Below, piece by piece: positions 22,001 through 32,089 of a DNA stretch of 64,000 nucleotides (positions are counted from its first letter, which is position 1; the number at the start of each line of letters is the position of its first letter). The notes beneath the pieces were generated by a model that did no database searches, had not been told where the DNA came from, and saw only the letters and a program-made list of their open reading frames with translations. Source of the stretch: Paulownia fortunei (lineage: Eukaryota > Streptophyta > Magnoliopsida > Lamiales > Paulowniaceae); contig CM033115.1 in assembly GCA_019321725.1 (NCBI GenBank), positions 9,930,673 to 9,994,672 on the forward strand. Direction: 5' to 3'. A program made the translations under genes and the position numbers.

Positions 22001-25000
22001 GATTAACTTTGCAATATTTTATAGGAGAGAAGGACACGAATCAGTGGAAAGTTGAAGAAATTGCAAGACCTTGTTCCAAACATGGATAAGGTATAGTTTT
22101 TTTTCAGGCTCTTTCATTTGCAGTAAATACTTTATATGTTTTCAATAGTTTTGGAGGATCTAACTCTCTTTAGTTATTAAGAGTGGCTCATCTACTCTTC
22201 GATCATATATATAATAGAATCAAGTAGTGCTCACAATATATATGCTGATTGTTCTATCATTTGCTATAGTATGAAGTTAAATTATATTAGTATTATGATT
22301 ATTTTTATATTATTTTAATATGTTGCAAATAAATTAACTAAATTATCAGGGTTAATTATCATCAATACAAACAGAACATAAATTGATACAGCAGCAGTAA
22401 TCTTAAAATGAGTTACGTTTCGGATAGATTATTCTCACATGATAATTGCGGTAAAATGTAGACTGACATATTAGTGATACAAAATGGTAATTAACTAAAG
22501 TTCAAAATTTTCTTAAAGATTTCGTGAAACTGAAGTAATTATTGTAGAATCATTTCCTCACAATAACCTTAAAAATGAATTCATAAAAGGTCTTGGGGGT
22601 TTTCATGGAAAAGGCACACAAGTCTTCTATTGATAAAAAAGAAACATCAATAATATAGAGAAAGCACAAAAGAAAACACGAATATGTTGGACAAATTGAT
22701 ACACCAATTTCCTCTCTTTTCTTTTTCATATATAGTTCGGAGTGTTATATACGTACATACATACATATACATATATATATGTATGTATATATAGATTGCA
22801 TGTGTTTGCTTATCATCCAACTTGTAGTCATGGCAACCAGATTCAGTATTTAAAAGTTAGGTCATTGTCTTCAAGATCAAAGCTTATATTGGTATTATTG
22901 TAAGCTTATTTTGGATTAATGTGTACATGCATCCTCATAAGCTTACCTAATTTTATTGAAATCTTGCGTTATGTTTGGTGTTATTTTCAAAAATGCATTT
23001 TCATCTCATGGGAACAAAAATGTATTTGAAAAGTGTATTTAGGTGGAGTGATAATTTTATTTCCCAAAATAACTTTTTATTCTTCTAAAACTCTTCTCTC
23101 ATCTTTATATATCTTCCAATCATTATATCAATTTAAATGCATACATTTATATATCTTGATCATTACAAGAATAAATAAATATAGATTTATTTCTTCCAAT
23201 CATTATTTTAATATGAATATATATTTTCAACTCTTACCTTAATATAATAGCAATATAAAATATTATAAAAATTTGATGTGACGCCGCTAACCCGATAAAA
23301 ATCCTATATGAAAAGATATCCAGAGTAGAAATATCAATATATAAATGGTTTATCCAAATGCATTTTCTTAAAAAATACATCATATCAATTTTTCCTAACA
23401 ACTCATTCAAATATATTTTTATTTTTTATACATTACCGTGTACAACCCCAAAATATATTTTTCCAAAATATTACTCCCAAAACACCCGTTATAATACCAC
23501 ACAAATGAATTTCTAGTTCGAAATCTGAATGTCTAATGGCAACCTTAATTCTTTACTTTCACTTTTTCTGGACATTGATTAAAATGGCTGTTTTCTTACA
23601 TGATCACAATCATCGTTCCTGTCATACATATCATATGGTTCTATGGAATAATTTTTAGGAGTTATCAAACAATAATGCGTGTGCGACGGACTCCATATAA
23701 ATTTTACCATATAAATTGTTGTAATTGTACGTACTAGGACTCATAATCGTGAGACCACCTAAGAATACCCTGGTTCTATGCGGCTCCATACCATTTGATC
23801 AGGCAAGATTCTTGTTATTTTCTTGGGCATTAGTTGGTACTCCGCACTTTAATTCTAATAGACATTGGCACTAGGAAATGGAATAGTTCCAACTATGCCC
23901 TTTCTTTTTCTGGTTCAAAAATTACAGCTCCAAATGTTAAACCATTTCCTCAAAATGTCAACACACTTTTACATGCCACAAAGATCCATGATTTAAATTT
24001 CAATCTGCAATTTTCAGCAATTGATGGAAGATTGTCAAACAAATATATCTTGTGATTTGCTTAAAATATTCAGTGTAATCCTTGCAGCAAACTAGCTATG
24101 CTGACATGCTGGATTTAGCAGTGCAACACATAAAAAGCCTTCAAAATCAGGTTCAGGTCAGTAAACACTATTTTGCTTTTTGGTGCTGCTACATTTTATA
24201 ATATTTTTATAAATTCATGCTATATCAGATATTATATTTCTTTTAAAACGTTGTGCTAGCATAGGAGTGTTTGCAATTGCTTATGCGTCTAGAAAGTGTC
24301 AAATTAAAGTTTAGAGATTTTGGGAGAAGTAGTTGATCGTAATTGAAAATGAGAAATGTTTAGAAATTGGTTTGAAAAAAGATGGGATGCGAATGTTTTG
24401 GTAAACAAAATTTTTTAGTTATGGGTGAAAAAGACTAAAATGAGGGTAATAGAATTTATTAAAAAAAAAACTTCAATTTAATTACCAAAATAGCAGAAGC
24501 TGTTAAGAGCACCACTTGGATGCTTTCAGCTTTAAGGGCGGTTTTAGCTTCTTCTAAGTGATGGTAAAGTTAAAGCGGATTGCTCAAACAGTCTTTTGGT
24601 ACTTTGTTTTGGCTAAAAAACAAGATTTGCTTATTTCTAGCATTTGCAAATAGTGGAAAAAAGCAAAATTCGTTGTTTATATTGGTCCATAGATATTTAG
24701 TTCGTTAAATTGACAAGATTTGATTTTAGTGCATGCAGTTTTTAAATTTGGCACATTTGGTCCGAATTTTGTTGGAAAATTTAATTTTGGCTAGAAATAT
24801 AGTACAAAAGACTACCAAAATTTATTAACATGGACTATAATTTTGAGAATTTTTGGATTTGGAGGGAAAATTACATGATGTGGCAATTATATGGACAAAT
24901 GAATGGAAATAGACAAAATATGTGGAATTTCCAAGTGGACCTAAAAATAAATAAATAATAATTTGTTTAATATTTATTCTTTTTCCACTTGTAAAATTTC

Positions 25001-26476
25001 AAAAAAAAAAAATATTTATTTTTATCTCCTCTTCGAATTTTTTTTAAAATTTAAAAAAAAATCAAAATAGTTTACATATTATTTTGAAATAATATTTAAT
25101 TTAAAAATATAAATAAATTAGAAAATAAAGAAATAAAATGTTAGTAAACTATTATATTTAAAAGTTAGAAAGTATTTGAATTTTAATGATAAATAAATAA
25201 AAAAATAGTTTTTATAATATATTAAATAATTTATTGAATACCAAAAATGTAAAATAAAGAAAAATTTATTGAAGAAGAAGAAGAAGATGAGTAGGAGGAG
25301 GAGAGATAGGTGGCATAGGTTGGTGGTGGTTTGGGGCGTAATTTTAGGAGTGGATTTAGGTGGAAGAAGAGGTGGGTGGTAGTTTGAGGTGTGGATTTGG
25401 GTGGAAGAAAGAGATGAATTGGTAGTTTTAGGGTGTGGAATTGGATGGAAGAAGATGTGGATGGTTGTTTGTGGTGTGGATTTAGGTGGAAGAAGATGTG
25501 GATGGTTGTTTGAGGTGTGGATTTAGAAGAAGAAGAAAAAAAAGGTGGCGGCGGCGACGGCGAATGTGGGAAGAAGATGAAGTAAGAAAAATACTTTTTT
25601 TGAAATTTTACTAAATACCAAAAATTAAGATAAAATAAAATATTTTTTAATTTTTTCCTCTCATATTTTTATCTAGGTTGTACATATTTGTGTTTTTTTT
25701 CCCACAAAATAATACATATAAGCGCCACATTAGCTAATTTTCTCCCAAATAGTAGAAATCCTCAAATTATAATTCATGTCAGCAAATTCTGATAGCCTTT
25801 TGTGCCATATTAGTGATTTCCGGCCAAAATTGAATTTTCCGGCAAAATTCGGACCAAATGTACCAAATTTAAAAAATAAATGCATTAAAATCAAATTTTA
25901 CCAATTTAACGGACTAAATCTTTATATAGATCAATATAAAGGACGAACTTTGCCTTTTTTTTTTTTTTCTTGCAAACAACCTTGAAGCATCAAGCTTCTC
26001 AACACTTTGTTTCCCTTTTTTACTTTTTTGGGCTGAAGTCACATGCATTTAGGTAAGGGGTTGGACATCAACCACTACCAATGTCATATTTCTCTGTGGT
26101 TTAAGCCTTTAATATTTTAGCTTATAATGTTTATGTATTTTTCTGTTGAACACGGCATAAATATGCTAGAAGTACTTCAAGTTACTGTGCCATTCGATTG
26201 TTTTTCAACATATGTGCAGTATGTCAATCAGCCTCTAACTTACCCAGTTTTGAATCCAATGCAGTTCTTCTGTTCTGATATCTGTATGAATGCATGTTTC
26301 TTATGTCTTGATATTTGCTCTGCTTCATTCAGCAAAACATCTTCAATAGTGGAAGTAACTATGACGAATATTCCTATTCCAATTTCTTTATTTATCTGTT
26401 CTTCCAGAGACTCAACAAAGAACTTGACAGTTGCACATGTGGATGCAAGAAGCCTAGCAGGAACATTATAGAATGA
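4181..26476 (+). CDS. bHLH128-like: bHLH transcription factor, subgroup IX (bHLH128-like), six coding exons
   Basis: Predicted coding exons are 4181-4592, 11104-11387, 11911-12042, 22025-22090, 24088-24156 and 26408-26476, all with GT-AG introns, giving about 343 residues. The family acts in the nucleus and binds E-box DNA as dimers; related subgroup IX proteins (the FBH group) activate CONSTANS in Arabidopsis, but the role of this member is not known. The N-terminus (MYPSS start, then LMRYGSAPSSLL) and the C-terminal tail (LDSCTCGCKKPS) match bHLH128. The basic region is in exon 3 (RAKRGCATHPRSVAER), helix 1 and the loop in exon 4, helix 2 in exon 5. The ATG at 4181 fits the family start. 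The exon 2 start is uncertain: upstream and downstream frames disagree unless the AG at 11102-11103 is used. Introns 3 and 5 are swollen by transposons. Family assignment is firm; intactness is not. Confidence 0.92.
5771..5796. repeat. (AT)n microsatellite
   Basis: About 12-13 AT units in intron 1. Confidence 0.9.
6998..7038. repeat. (ATT)n microsatellite
   Basis: About 13 uninterrupted ATT units in intron 1, in the sense strand of the gene. A complementary (AAT)n run follows 280 bp downstream. Confidence 0.92.
7318..7347. repeat. (AAT)n microsatellite
   Basis: About 10 AAT units in intron 1. In the transcript this run is complementary to the (AUU)n run at 6998-7038. Confidence 0.92.
9126..9155. 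repeat. (AT)n(GT)n compound microsatellite
   Basis: An AT run passes directly into a GT run of about 9 units, in the most AT-rich part of intron 1. Confidence 0.88.
11104..11387 (+). CDS. bHLH gene exon 2 (start uncertain)
   Basis: The frame encodes DSDDGRSISRLNSQLSF followed by TRQEALSRISEE and a GSWD segment near 11270, the conserved middle region of the family. The donor is CAG|GTACAA. A TAA at 11100-11102 closes this frame just upstream, so the exon can start no earlier than 11103. The AG at 11102-11103 gives an in-frame join with exon 1. However, 11060-11103 encodes a family-like segment (GFSITRGIRSHNSK) in the other frame, suggesting that the original exon began at 11060 and that one G was lost from the run at 11103-11106. 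Confidence 0.8.
11388..11910 (+). other. bHLH intron 2 (523 bp)
   Basis: A short AT-rich intron with GTACAA donor and TTTCAG acceptor. Nothing else is recognised in it. Confidence 0.85.
11911..12042 (+). CDS. bHLH gene exon 3 (basic region)
   Basis: Forty-four codons, phase 0 at both ends. The acceptor is TTTCAG|TTTAGC and the donor AGG|GTAATA. It encodes MEKLLNIPHDSVPCKIRAKR followed by GCATHPRSVAER, the start of the DNA-contacting basic region. The conserved Glu and Arg of the AERERR block fall across the exon 3/4 junction. Confidence 0.93.
12110..12460 (-). repeat. Direct repeat, probable LTR part of an old Copia element (left copy)
   Basis: This stretch matches 20815-21125 in the same direction, clearly but with many substitutions and a gap of about 30 bases near the start. 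Shared blocks include the GTAGTCTTTTC and AATAAAATGTACAT segments and the closing GGTGGTAGT block. With the RNase H relic at 14313-14700 lying between the two copies on the minus strand, the simplest reading is the 3' and 5' LTRs of one old element. Confidence 0.55.
12672..13800. mobile_element. Possible non-autonomous Harbinger-like element
   Basis: The ends are weakly inverted: GGGCATGTGTGTTCC at the left, and GGATTGTATGATTAT when the right end is read on the minus strand. TAA (12669-12671) and TTA (13801-13803) flank it, close to the 3-bp duplications of PIF/Harbinger elements. The right 400 bp closely resemble 41345-41690, the right part of the region with Myb/SANT-like relics, which suggests the same family. 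No coding frame is recognised inside. Boundaries are tentative. Confidence 0.4.
14313..14700 (-). pseudogene. Copia RNase H, C-terminal relic
   Basis: The minus-strand frame 14417-14623 encodes VTIYCNNQSTIACTKDSNYH and then an IDTKYNFVRDII block, the end of the Ty1/Copia RNase H. A second frame just downstream (about 14313-14400) encodes VADSLTKPIPRDLFVGHIKS, the usual pol terminus. A frameshift and stops separate the two. No RT or integrase of this element is recognised nearby; later insertions and decay have removed them. Confidence 0.8.
16162..16912 (-). repeat. 3' LTR of the intron 3 Copia element
   Basis: Begins TGTTGGG and ends CCCAACA on the plus strand; paired with 19035-19810. The strand is set by the internal primer site and purine tract. 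Confidence 0.92.
16913..16930 (-). other. Polypurine tract of the intron 3 Copia element
   Basis: On the minus strand, GGTGGAGGGAGAGAT lies directly before the 3' LTR. This is the expected place for plus-strand priming. Confidence 0.8.
17640..18028 (-). pseudogene. Copia protease to pre-integrase region relic
   Basis: In several minus-strand frames, pieces resembling the segment between protease and integrase can be read, for example a LWHRRL block near 17700 and ILARKSLISFAKD near 17670 in a shifted frame. Beyond about 17640 no coding match is seen up to the purine tract, so integrase, RT and RNase H are deleted. Confidence 0.55.
18029..18334 (-). pseudogene. Copia gag end and protease start
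   Basis: A 101-codon frame holds the remains of a zinc knuckle (KNCYKRK), a Lys/Asp-rich linker and the protease start DWVIDSIVSFHVT. The family has an Asp-Ser-Gly active site; here the Gly is Ile, so the protease is probably dead. It follows the gag frame on the same strand. Confidence 0.8.
18444..19006 (-). pseudogene. Copia gag relic
   Basis: A likely gag start, MDARDDTKTI, lies at 19004-19006, just after the primer site. The open frame 18444-18821 encodes the helical gag core (SLWKKLEAMNERKQAQN, then FQSILNQLTVVG). Stops and a frame change break it near 18830-18920. Confidence 0.82.
19021..19032 (-). other. Primer binding site of the intron 3 Copia element
   Basis: The minus strand reads TGGTATCAAAGC two bases after the 5' LTR end. 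It differs by one base from TGGTATCAGAGC, the standard site for initiator tRNA-Met in plant Copia elements. Confidence 0.88.
19035..19810 (-). repeat. 5' LTR of the intron 3 Copia element
   Basis: Paired with 16162-16912. The G-to-A change in the TG end (TATTGGG) and the CCCAATA end show decay of the terminal bases. Confidence 0.92.
20803..21180 (-). repeat. Direct repeat, probable 5' LTR part of the old Copia element (right copy)
   Basis: It matches 12110-12460 in the same direction. At its left edge, at about 20808-20818, is CTCTGATATCA, the reverse complement of a decayed initiator-Met primer site (TGATATCAGAG). This fits a minus-strand element whose 5' LTR begins here and runs to the right. 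The outer end is unclear. Confidence 0.5.
22025..22090 (+). CDS. bHLH gene exon 4 (helix 1 and loop)
   Basis: Twenty-two codons encoding ERRTRISGKLKKLQDLVPNM and then DK: the end of the basic region, helix 1 and the loop. Acceptor TATAG|GAG and donor AAG|GTATAG, phase 0. It is too short for a general ORF scan and is recognised by its match to the family. Confidence 0.93.
22091..24087 (+). other. bHLH intron 4 (2.0 kb)
   Basis: AT-rich with a short TA/CATA-rich tract near 22750-22800. No gene or bounded transposon is recognised. Confidence 0.8.
24088..24156 (+). CDS. bHLH gene exon 5 (helix 2)
   Basis: Twenty-three codons encoding QTSYADMLDLAVQHIKSLQN and QVQ, helix 2 of the domain. Acceptor TTGCAG|CAA, donor CAG|GTCAGT, phase 0 at both ends. 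Confidence 0.93.
24653..24895. repeat. Left terminal inverted repeat of the Mutator-like element
   Basis: Pairs with 25718-25969 read on the minus strand. Shared blocks include CATTTGGTCCGAATTTTG and GCAAA(A/G)TTCGT near the outer end. Confidence 0.88.
25350..25530. repeat. 41-bp minisatellite inside the Mutator-like element
   Basis: The start GTGGATTTAGG or a close variant recurs at 25350, 25391, 25435, 25476 and 25517, giving periods of 41, 44, 41 and 41 bp. Each unit carries a TGGAAGAAGA block and a G/T-rich end. The strand is almost free of C, so the array is strongly purine/G skewed. Confidence 0.85.
25718..25969. repeat. Right terminal inverted repeat of the Mutator-like element
   Basis: Partner of 24653-24895. 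The outer end contains a T-run of about 15 bases, facing a shorter A-run in the left repeat. Confidence 0.88.
26408..26476 (+). CDS. bHLH gene exon 6 (Cys-rich tail and stop)
   Basis: Twenty-two codons and TGA at 26474-26476, encoding RLNKELDSCTCGCKKPSRNI and IE. The CTCGC Cys cluster is typical of bHLH128 relatives. The acceptor is CTTCCAG|AGA. The 3' untranslated region lies beyond 26476; I see no convincing poly(A) signal. Confidence 0.9.
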   Translation, partial: RLNKELDSCTCGCKKPSRNIIE

Positions 26477-27998
26477 CTTAGGCAAAGCAGCCACTTCTTA
26501 GAGCCAAGTTTCACTGAAAAGGGACTATGCAATTGGAAAGAATAGCCAGATTTGTATATAGAGAAGCAACTTATCTAAAGTTAAGCGGATTATGTGCCGT
26601 TGCTTCTAAATTTTTGGAGGGAATGTAAATTCTAACATTGTTAAATTATTATCAACTTATCTAAAGTTCACTTTTTAATTTATTTGTAACCATTTTTATA
26701 TATTGAAATATTTCAAAATGATTGTTTTAGAATTGGTGTTAGATTCTAAAACAAAACTACATAATTATCTACTTTCTTCTATACGCCTAAAAAACATTCG
26801 AGCTATGTAAATGGACTTCTAAGCACTTATTAGGTCTTATCCAAGCAATTAAGGTTGATACTTCAAAAATTTATAACTTTGAGGTCTTGGATTTTAAATT
26901 TCACCAAACGTGTGAGTGTTTATTTTACTCCATATTAATGAATTAATATTGTTTAGTATGTTGGCATAATTATTGTGCCTCTTGAAAATTGCAATAATAT
27001 AGAAATGCATGAACCAAAATTGTGATGCTTAAAATTTAATCACTTGAGCTTTGAACAATTTGTTAGTATTTAATATCAGCTATATCCTTTGATTTGGAAA
27101 ATGTAATTTGTCGAGGATTAATTGTCTGAACCATGGTGTTTATGGGGTGTAGCCATTTCATGGCGGTCGTCGCCTAATATAGTGCTTTGTGCTATCAAGT
27201 GTATAAGAAAATAAAATTGTGCCACTGTCAATAGCTATCTGGCTTAGAATTAAATGCTTGATCCTATACACAAAGATTTACATTTCTATTGTCACATCTT
27301 AATGAGTTCCCTGCCCATGTGTTTGGTTTGTGAGTCCCAAAAAATGTAAAGTGAAGGAAAATTAAAATTCGCAATGATTTAAATAAAAACTACATTCTAA
27401 GCAATAAATATGAATGTCAAAACCATTACGATTAGATCGATGTGCGTCTTTTGGTTAATGTAGAAAAGGGGGCACCACATGGCTAGTAGTCGGCCAACTA
27501 CTACTATTTCTGCCAAATCACAATAAAACATGCCGCTCGCTGACTATTACATCACATCACACTTGAAGGTGCTTATCGAGGCATAATAAATCAAGAATGA
27601 AATTCGTTTTCATTGATAATTGAAAGCAAATTATAGTATAGAATTTGTATATAATGCGAGAAAAGTTTTGTAAACCTTTACCTAAATCACTTTCAATTGA
27701 AGTTGTATGAAATTACTTAAGTTGTTACCGCAATCATATTGTCGGATATGAATTTTAAACCTCTCTAGTGGTTTAGTTTGCCTTAGAGTCCCACGCATTA
27801 CTTCTCTAAGTTTATCCACACTTTGGATGCCCATGTGCAATTAATTCTATAGTAGTAGAGTTTAATCTGTCAATTTAATCTTAAAACTTAAAGTATGGAA
27901 CAAAATACAACCTTTGTATTTGAATTTGATATGTGATTTGATTCCTAATTTAATTGGTGAAAGAAGAACCACATCAAGATAGGAAAAGACATAACTAG
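26477..27998. other. Intergenic DNA after the bHLH gene
   Basis: The start holds the 3' untranslated region; its end cannot be placed. No other gene, RNA or bounded repeat is recognised. Confidence 0.7.
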
Positions 27999-28972
27999 TG
28001 ATAAGTGCATATTTTGATATAATTTTGTATAAAATCCTTTATAATTTTCTTACTTTATTATTGTTCATATTATAATTTTATAATATTTTCTATTAGGGAA
28101 TCAATGAATAAAAATAGATCAAAAATAGCCAAAACAAAACTAAAGAAGACAACACGTTTCGTGATCAAGTTGGGAGATAATATTTCATTAGATCAAAGAA
28201 GTATCACAATTAGAAGAAAAACGTCATTTTGCCTAAGTCCATCATGTGTGGATAAAAATATATACAAGAAATCACTTGAACTTTACAAGTGATTGTTGGG
28301 TCTGCATTAAATTCAAAATAAGCATGTTTCTAGACTTGTGCAGTTTTCGTATTTTGGGCATAACTCTATGTTAAAATGTCTTAGAATCCGAAGCTTACTT
28401 TATTTAAAAGCCAAGAGATAAAACTACAATTTTGTTGTTGCAAGCTCAGCCTAATTTAGTCTTGATTAAAGTAGAAAATTCGTCCAAATGAGAATATTAG
28501 AAGAAATCTATCTATATTGACACATCTTTAAATCAAGCATATCTTTCTCCCTAATAGTTGAAAGTAGGTGATTCAAGTTGAAAAATAAAGCTAACAGATA
28601 GATATACAGTTTTCATATTGATCACTTTTTCAAAATCAACCGATTACATGGAGAAAAATGTGTGATTAAATTCAGATTTGAAAAGGATATGTGAATTTAT
28701 AGCACATTTAAATTTAATTTGGAGTGCATTTGGAGTGAATTTGGATATGCCAATTTAAATACTCTTTTACTATAAATAGAGACTTTTAGATGGCATTGAA
28801 GACATATAAAAACCCTTAAAGGGAGAAAGAAAGTTTCATTGTTGTCTTTCTTATTCAGTAGTGATTCTTAATTATTGTATCACCAATAACACAACAGATA
28901 ATTGAATTCAATTAACTTGTTGTATGGTTCTACTACACCAACTCCTAATGTAAAATCTACTAGCTTTTGATT
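27999..28972 (+). mobile_element. Athila-like LTR, plus orientation, truncated at its 3' side
   Basis: Begins TGATAAGTGCATATTTTG and is the reverse complement of the LTR at 45873-47628 over about 970 bp. A promoter-like TATAAATA lies at 28771-28778, at the matching place in the other LTR. Homology stops at about 28972 before the U5 end is reached. No internal sequence of the family follows, so it is an isolated or broken LTR. Confidence 0.8.
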
Positions 28973-30140
28973 TTCATACCTATGACTACTGGACATACCT
29001 ATACCTAAATCTCTATAGGGATCGGTTCGTGACATATACTATCCTATCCATTGTTACAACCTCACCTCTTGATTTTAATCGCAACAATTAAAATTAACTT
29101 GAAATTAACCAAGTCTCAAGAAGCATTAAAAACATAGCATATACTCATCACAATAAAAACAACATTCCAATTACAATATAAATATCAACTTATATTTCTA
29201 TAGAAATGGCTTTCCAAGACTTAACAAAAGTGATTTAGATCATGTTGAAATTAAGCAAGTTCCAAATATATCCCAACATCATGATTCTTATAAATTTCTC
29301 AAACTAAACAAAATGAAAGAAGAAATTAAAGTAGAAGATTATAACCACTAAATGATTCTTCACTTCTTCTTCAAATTCTTCAATGCCCAATGAAGCTACT
29401 CATCTTCTTGTCTTCAAATCCCAAGCTCTTTGGTAATGGGTGTGTGTTCTTGGTGTAGTGTGTGAATGAATAAGGAGAAATGTGTAATTTGGATATGGAG
29501 GAAATGTGTATGAAAATTTAGGTGTAGAGTGTGTGTGGGTGATGAATTGTGAGTTGTATGATGTGTGTATTGTGTATCATTCTAGAAATTATATGTAAGC
29601 ATATGTGTATCTCTCATTTGTATGATGTAATTGTGTGTATATAGTGTATCTAATAGTGTCACATGGTGTGTGAGTGTATAGTGTATAATAAGAAAGATTC
29701 CATGTTATGCCATAGATTGCCACTTGTAGTTCAAAATTCGCAATATATATATTTTTTGCTCTGGACCACTCGCGCCATGGCATAGAGATCAAGCACCGCG
29801 ACGCCAAATACCCTATTCTTTAAGTGCTACAGTATGACCTAGGGGTGTCGTGGTGTTTCAAAATCTACCAGTCACTATCCATTTTCACCCCTTGCGTCAT
29901 GATGCGATCTTTAGGGTGTTGCGACACAAGATCCTCTACTCCTTAGGCGCTGCAGTGCGACTTAGGGGGTGTCATTGCTTGAGCTACCTTCAACTCACTA
30001 TCTGGATCAGTTTTTGCCCAAATTTAGCTATTTTCACCATATTTTCAATTCATTCCTCAATCTTAGTCCCTACACATAATTATTACCAAATAAGGTACAA
30101 TTGTATCGATTATAAGGCAAAAATATGTGTAATTATGCTC
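28973..30140. other. LTR-like DNA with two imperfect CG-containing repeats
   Basis: No gene is recognised. About 29780-29850 and 29890-29980 resemble each other (a GCGACGCC/GCGACAC start, a CTTTAAGTGCTAC / CCTTAGGCGCTGC middle and an end in TAGGGGGTGTC). This stretch is richer in CG than its surroundings and looks like part of a Gypsy LTR whose ends I cannot place. Confidence 0.4.
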
Positions 30141-30149
30141 ATGCAGATG

Positions 30150-31250
30150 TCGGAAATATCACACTTTATGAGCTTATCACTCGCTCAAGAAATGATCCAC
30201 TCTATTGATAACAAGTGTCGATATGGGAATATGGTCATAAAATTGGATATGGCAAAAACATATGATAAGGTTCAGTGGCCTTTAGTTTATGCAATTCCGT
30301 GGAAATTTGGTTTTCTAGAGTAATATGTATTGGTTTGGAATTGATATCTGGTTTTCTATTATTGCTAATGGGATATCAATTGTTTTTTTAAAATCCTTAA
30401 GAGTTCTTCGACAAGGCAATCTACTTTCGCCCTCTTTATTTGTACTGGTTGCAAATGTGAGGTATTCATTAATTCATTAACTTCAATATGAAGTTGCAAT
30501 ATCTTATGATGGGCTTCTTATTTTGCATCTCACGTATGCAGATGACTTCATGATTTTTACTTGGGAAAATGAAGGTAGATTAAATCAAATTATGTTATTC
30601 TTAGCACAATATGAAATTGCATCAGGTGAATTAATAAATTTTTGGAAGCCATCTTTTATTATTTATGGGGGTTAGCTCTTCATTGCTTCAAACCATTAAG
30701 TAAATTGTGTGTTTTTCTTGGAAGTGTTTACTGATAATGTACCTTGGCACACCTCTGTATAAGGGGGAAAAGAAATAAAGTTAATTTGACTTAGTTATTT
30801 CGAAGGTGAAGAACATACTACAAGGTTTAGGTGGTAGACTCCAACTAATTTAAAATATCCTTTACTCTATGTCTTATATCTATTTCAAGTTCTACATCCT
30901 CCTAAAGTAATTCAAAATTAATTAGAAAGGCTCTTCAATAATTTTTTTTGGGGTTCTTATGATGGGGAACAACACATTTATTGGTGCTTTAGGAATGCAA
31001 TTTGCAAACCACTGGCGGAGAGAGGGTCTTGGAGTATAAAAAAGTTGTGGACATAGCTACAACCTTTGCTTATAAATTATGGTGGAAGTTAAGGATGGAT
31101 AATTTGTTGTGGAAGGATTTTATGGTCAGTAAATACTCCCTTGGTTTAGCCCTCCCTAATGATAAAGTCTCTATAATAGTTCTTCAACGTGGAAAAGAAT
31201 TTGCGAAGTCTGTGTGCAAGCTGAATTGAAAATTGTTTGGAGTCTTCGTA
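30150..31250 (+). pseudogene. LINE reverse transcriptase relic
   Basis: Frame 29850-30323 carries the block before the first catalytic Asp and ends with a stop at 30321. After a frameshift the palm domain continues to YADD at 30535-30546, and a thumb-like segment follows (YKLWWKLRMDNLLWKDFM near 31070). Key catalytic residues are present, but the frame is broken at least four times. Confidence 0.82.
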
Positions 31251-32089
31251 AGGGGAAGGTCTTTTTTTGGTTTGATGATTGGTAGGGTAAGGGACAACTT
31301 CGTGATTTATTTCCTACTCTTGCTATGCCCTAGATCCTGTACATGCTTTTTGGAAGGATGATAATTTGGGATATAGATAAGCTTAGAAGTTCGATATAAC
31401 AAATCATGTTCAAGATTGTTAGCAAAATTTGTGCTATCCCATTTAATAAATTGAGAGAGGATAAAAAGCTCATTGAAAATTGTCTCTATCTGGTCTTTTT
31501 TACAGTGAATCAATTTGGGATTCAATTAGGGAAGGAGAGGTGCAACAACAAATTTTCAAACATATTTGGATTAGAGTTGTAACTCCCACAATGCCGATTT
31601 TTTTGGCGGTTATTAAATAATTGGACACTTGTTGATATGAGGATAGAGAAAAGAGGCTTTTGTCTATATTCTAGATGCTAGTGTTGTGCTACATTAGAGA
31701 CGGTGGAATATTAGTTTTTGCATAGCACAATTGCGAGAGGTATTTGGGAGTTCTTTGGCAATATCTTTCATCATGGCACACCTATTATTTGGCAGGTTCA
31801 ATTAGCAATCTAGTATTGGCATTCTTCAACTGGTAATTACAATCCAAACTTTATTAGAAATGTGTTTCCATTACTTATATTTTGGTTTCTTTGGTGAGAA
31901 CGTAATGATGTAAAATATAGAAATAAACATTTTACTGTTGATAAGACTATACATGGTGTTTCTTTCCATTTGTTGAATGCATTACATATTGATTAGAAGA
32001 GTGATGAAAATGCTGCTCACCTGCTTGGCATTCCATTGCATAAGTCATTGGTTTGCACACGCATTACATGGGTATTATGGTAGAAACCA

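Larger units (their letters stand above)
12043..22024 (+). other. bHLH intron 3 (10 kb), transposon-filled
   Basis: The intron splits the DNA-contacting basic region between exons 3 and 4. Its bulk is inserted DNA: an old minus-strand Copia remnant marked by direct repeats near 12110 and 20815, a Harbinger-like insert (12672-13800) and a younger minus-strand Copia element (16162-19810). All recognised pol fragments are antisense to the gene. Sequence at 14750-16155 and 19820-20810 is AT-rich with no recognised gene. Confidence 0.85.
24644..25978. mobile_element. Mutator-like element with long terminal inverted repeats, in intron 5
   Basis: About 245 bp at the left (24653-24895) matches the reverse complement of about 250 bp at the right (25718-25969). 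The flanks TTGCAAATA (24644-24652) and TTGCAAACA (25970-25978) are a 9-bp duplication with one mismatch, as expected for Mutator-like elements. The element is 1317 bp. The inside has no transposase but holds a G-rich minisatellite and a short GGC-rich tract near 25545-25565. It is non-autonomous and sits between exons 5 and 6. Confidence 0.85.

Noticed and set aside
26127..26494. 114-codon plus and 84-codon minus frames around exon 6
   Set aside because: Both overlap exon 6 or the end of intron 5 in frames that do not fit the bHLH tail.
29850..30323. 157-codon plus-strand frame as one gene
   Set aside because: Only the last third (from about 30150) is LINE reverse transcriptase. The first part is LTR-like DNA that happens to be open.
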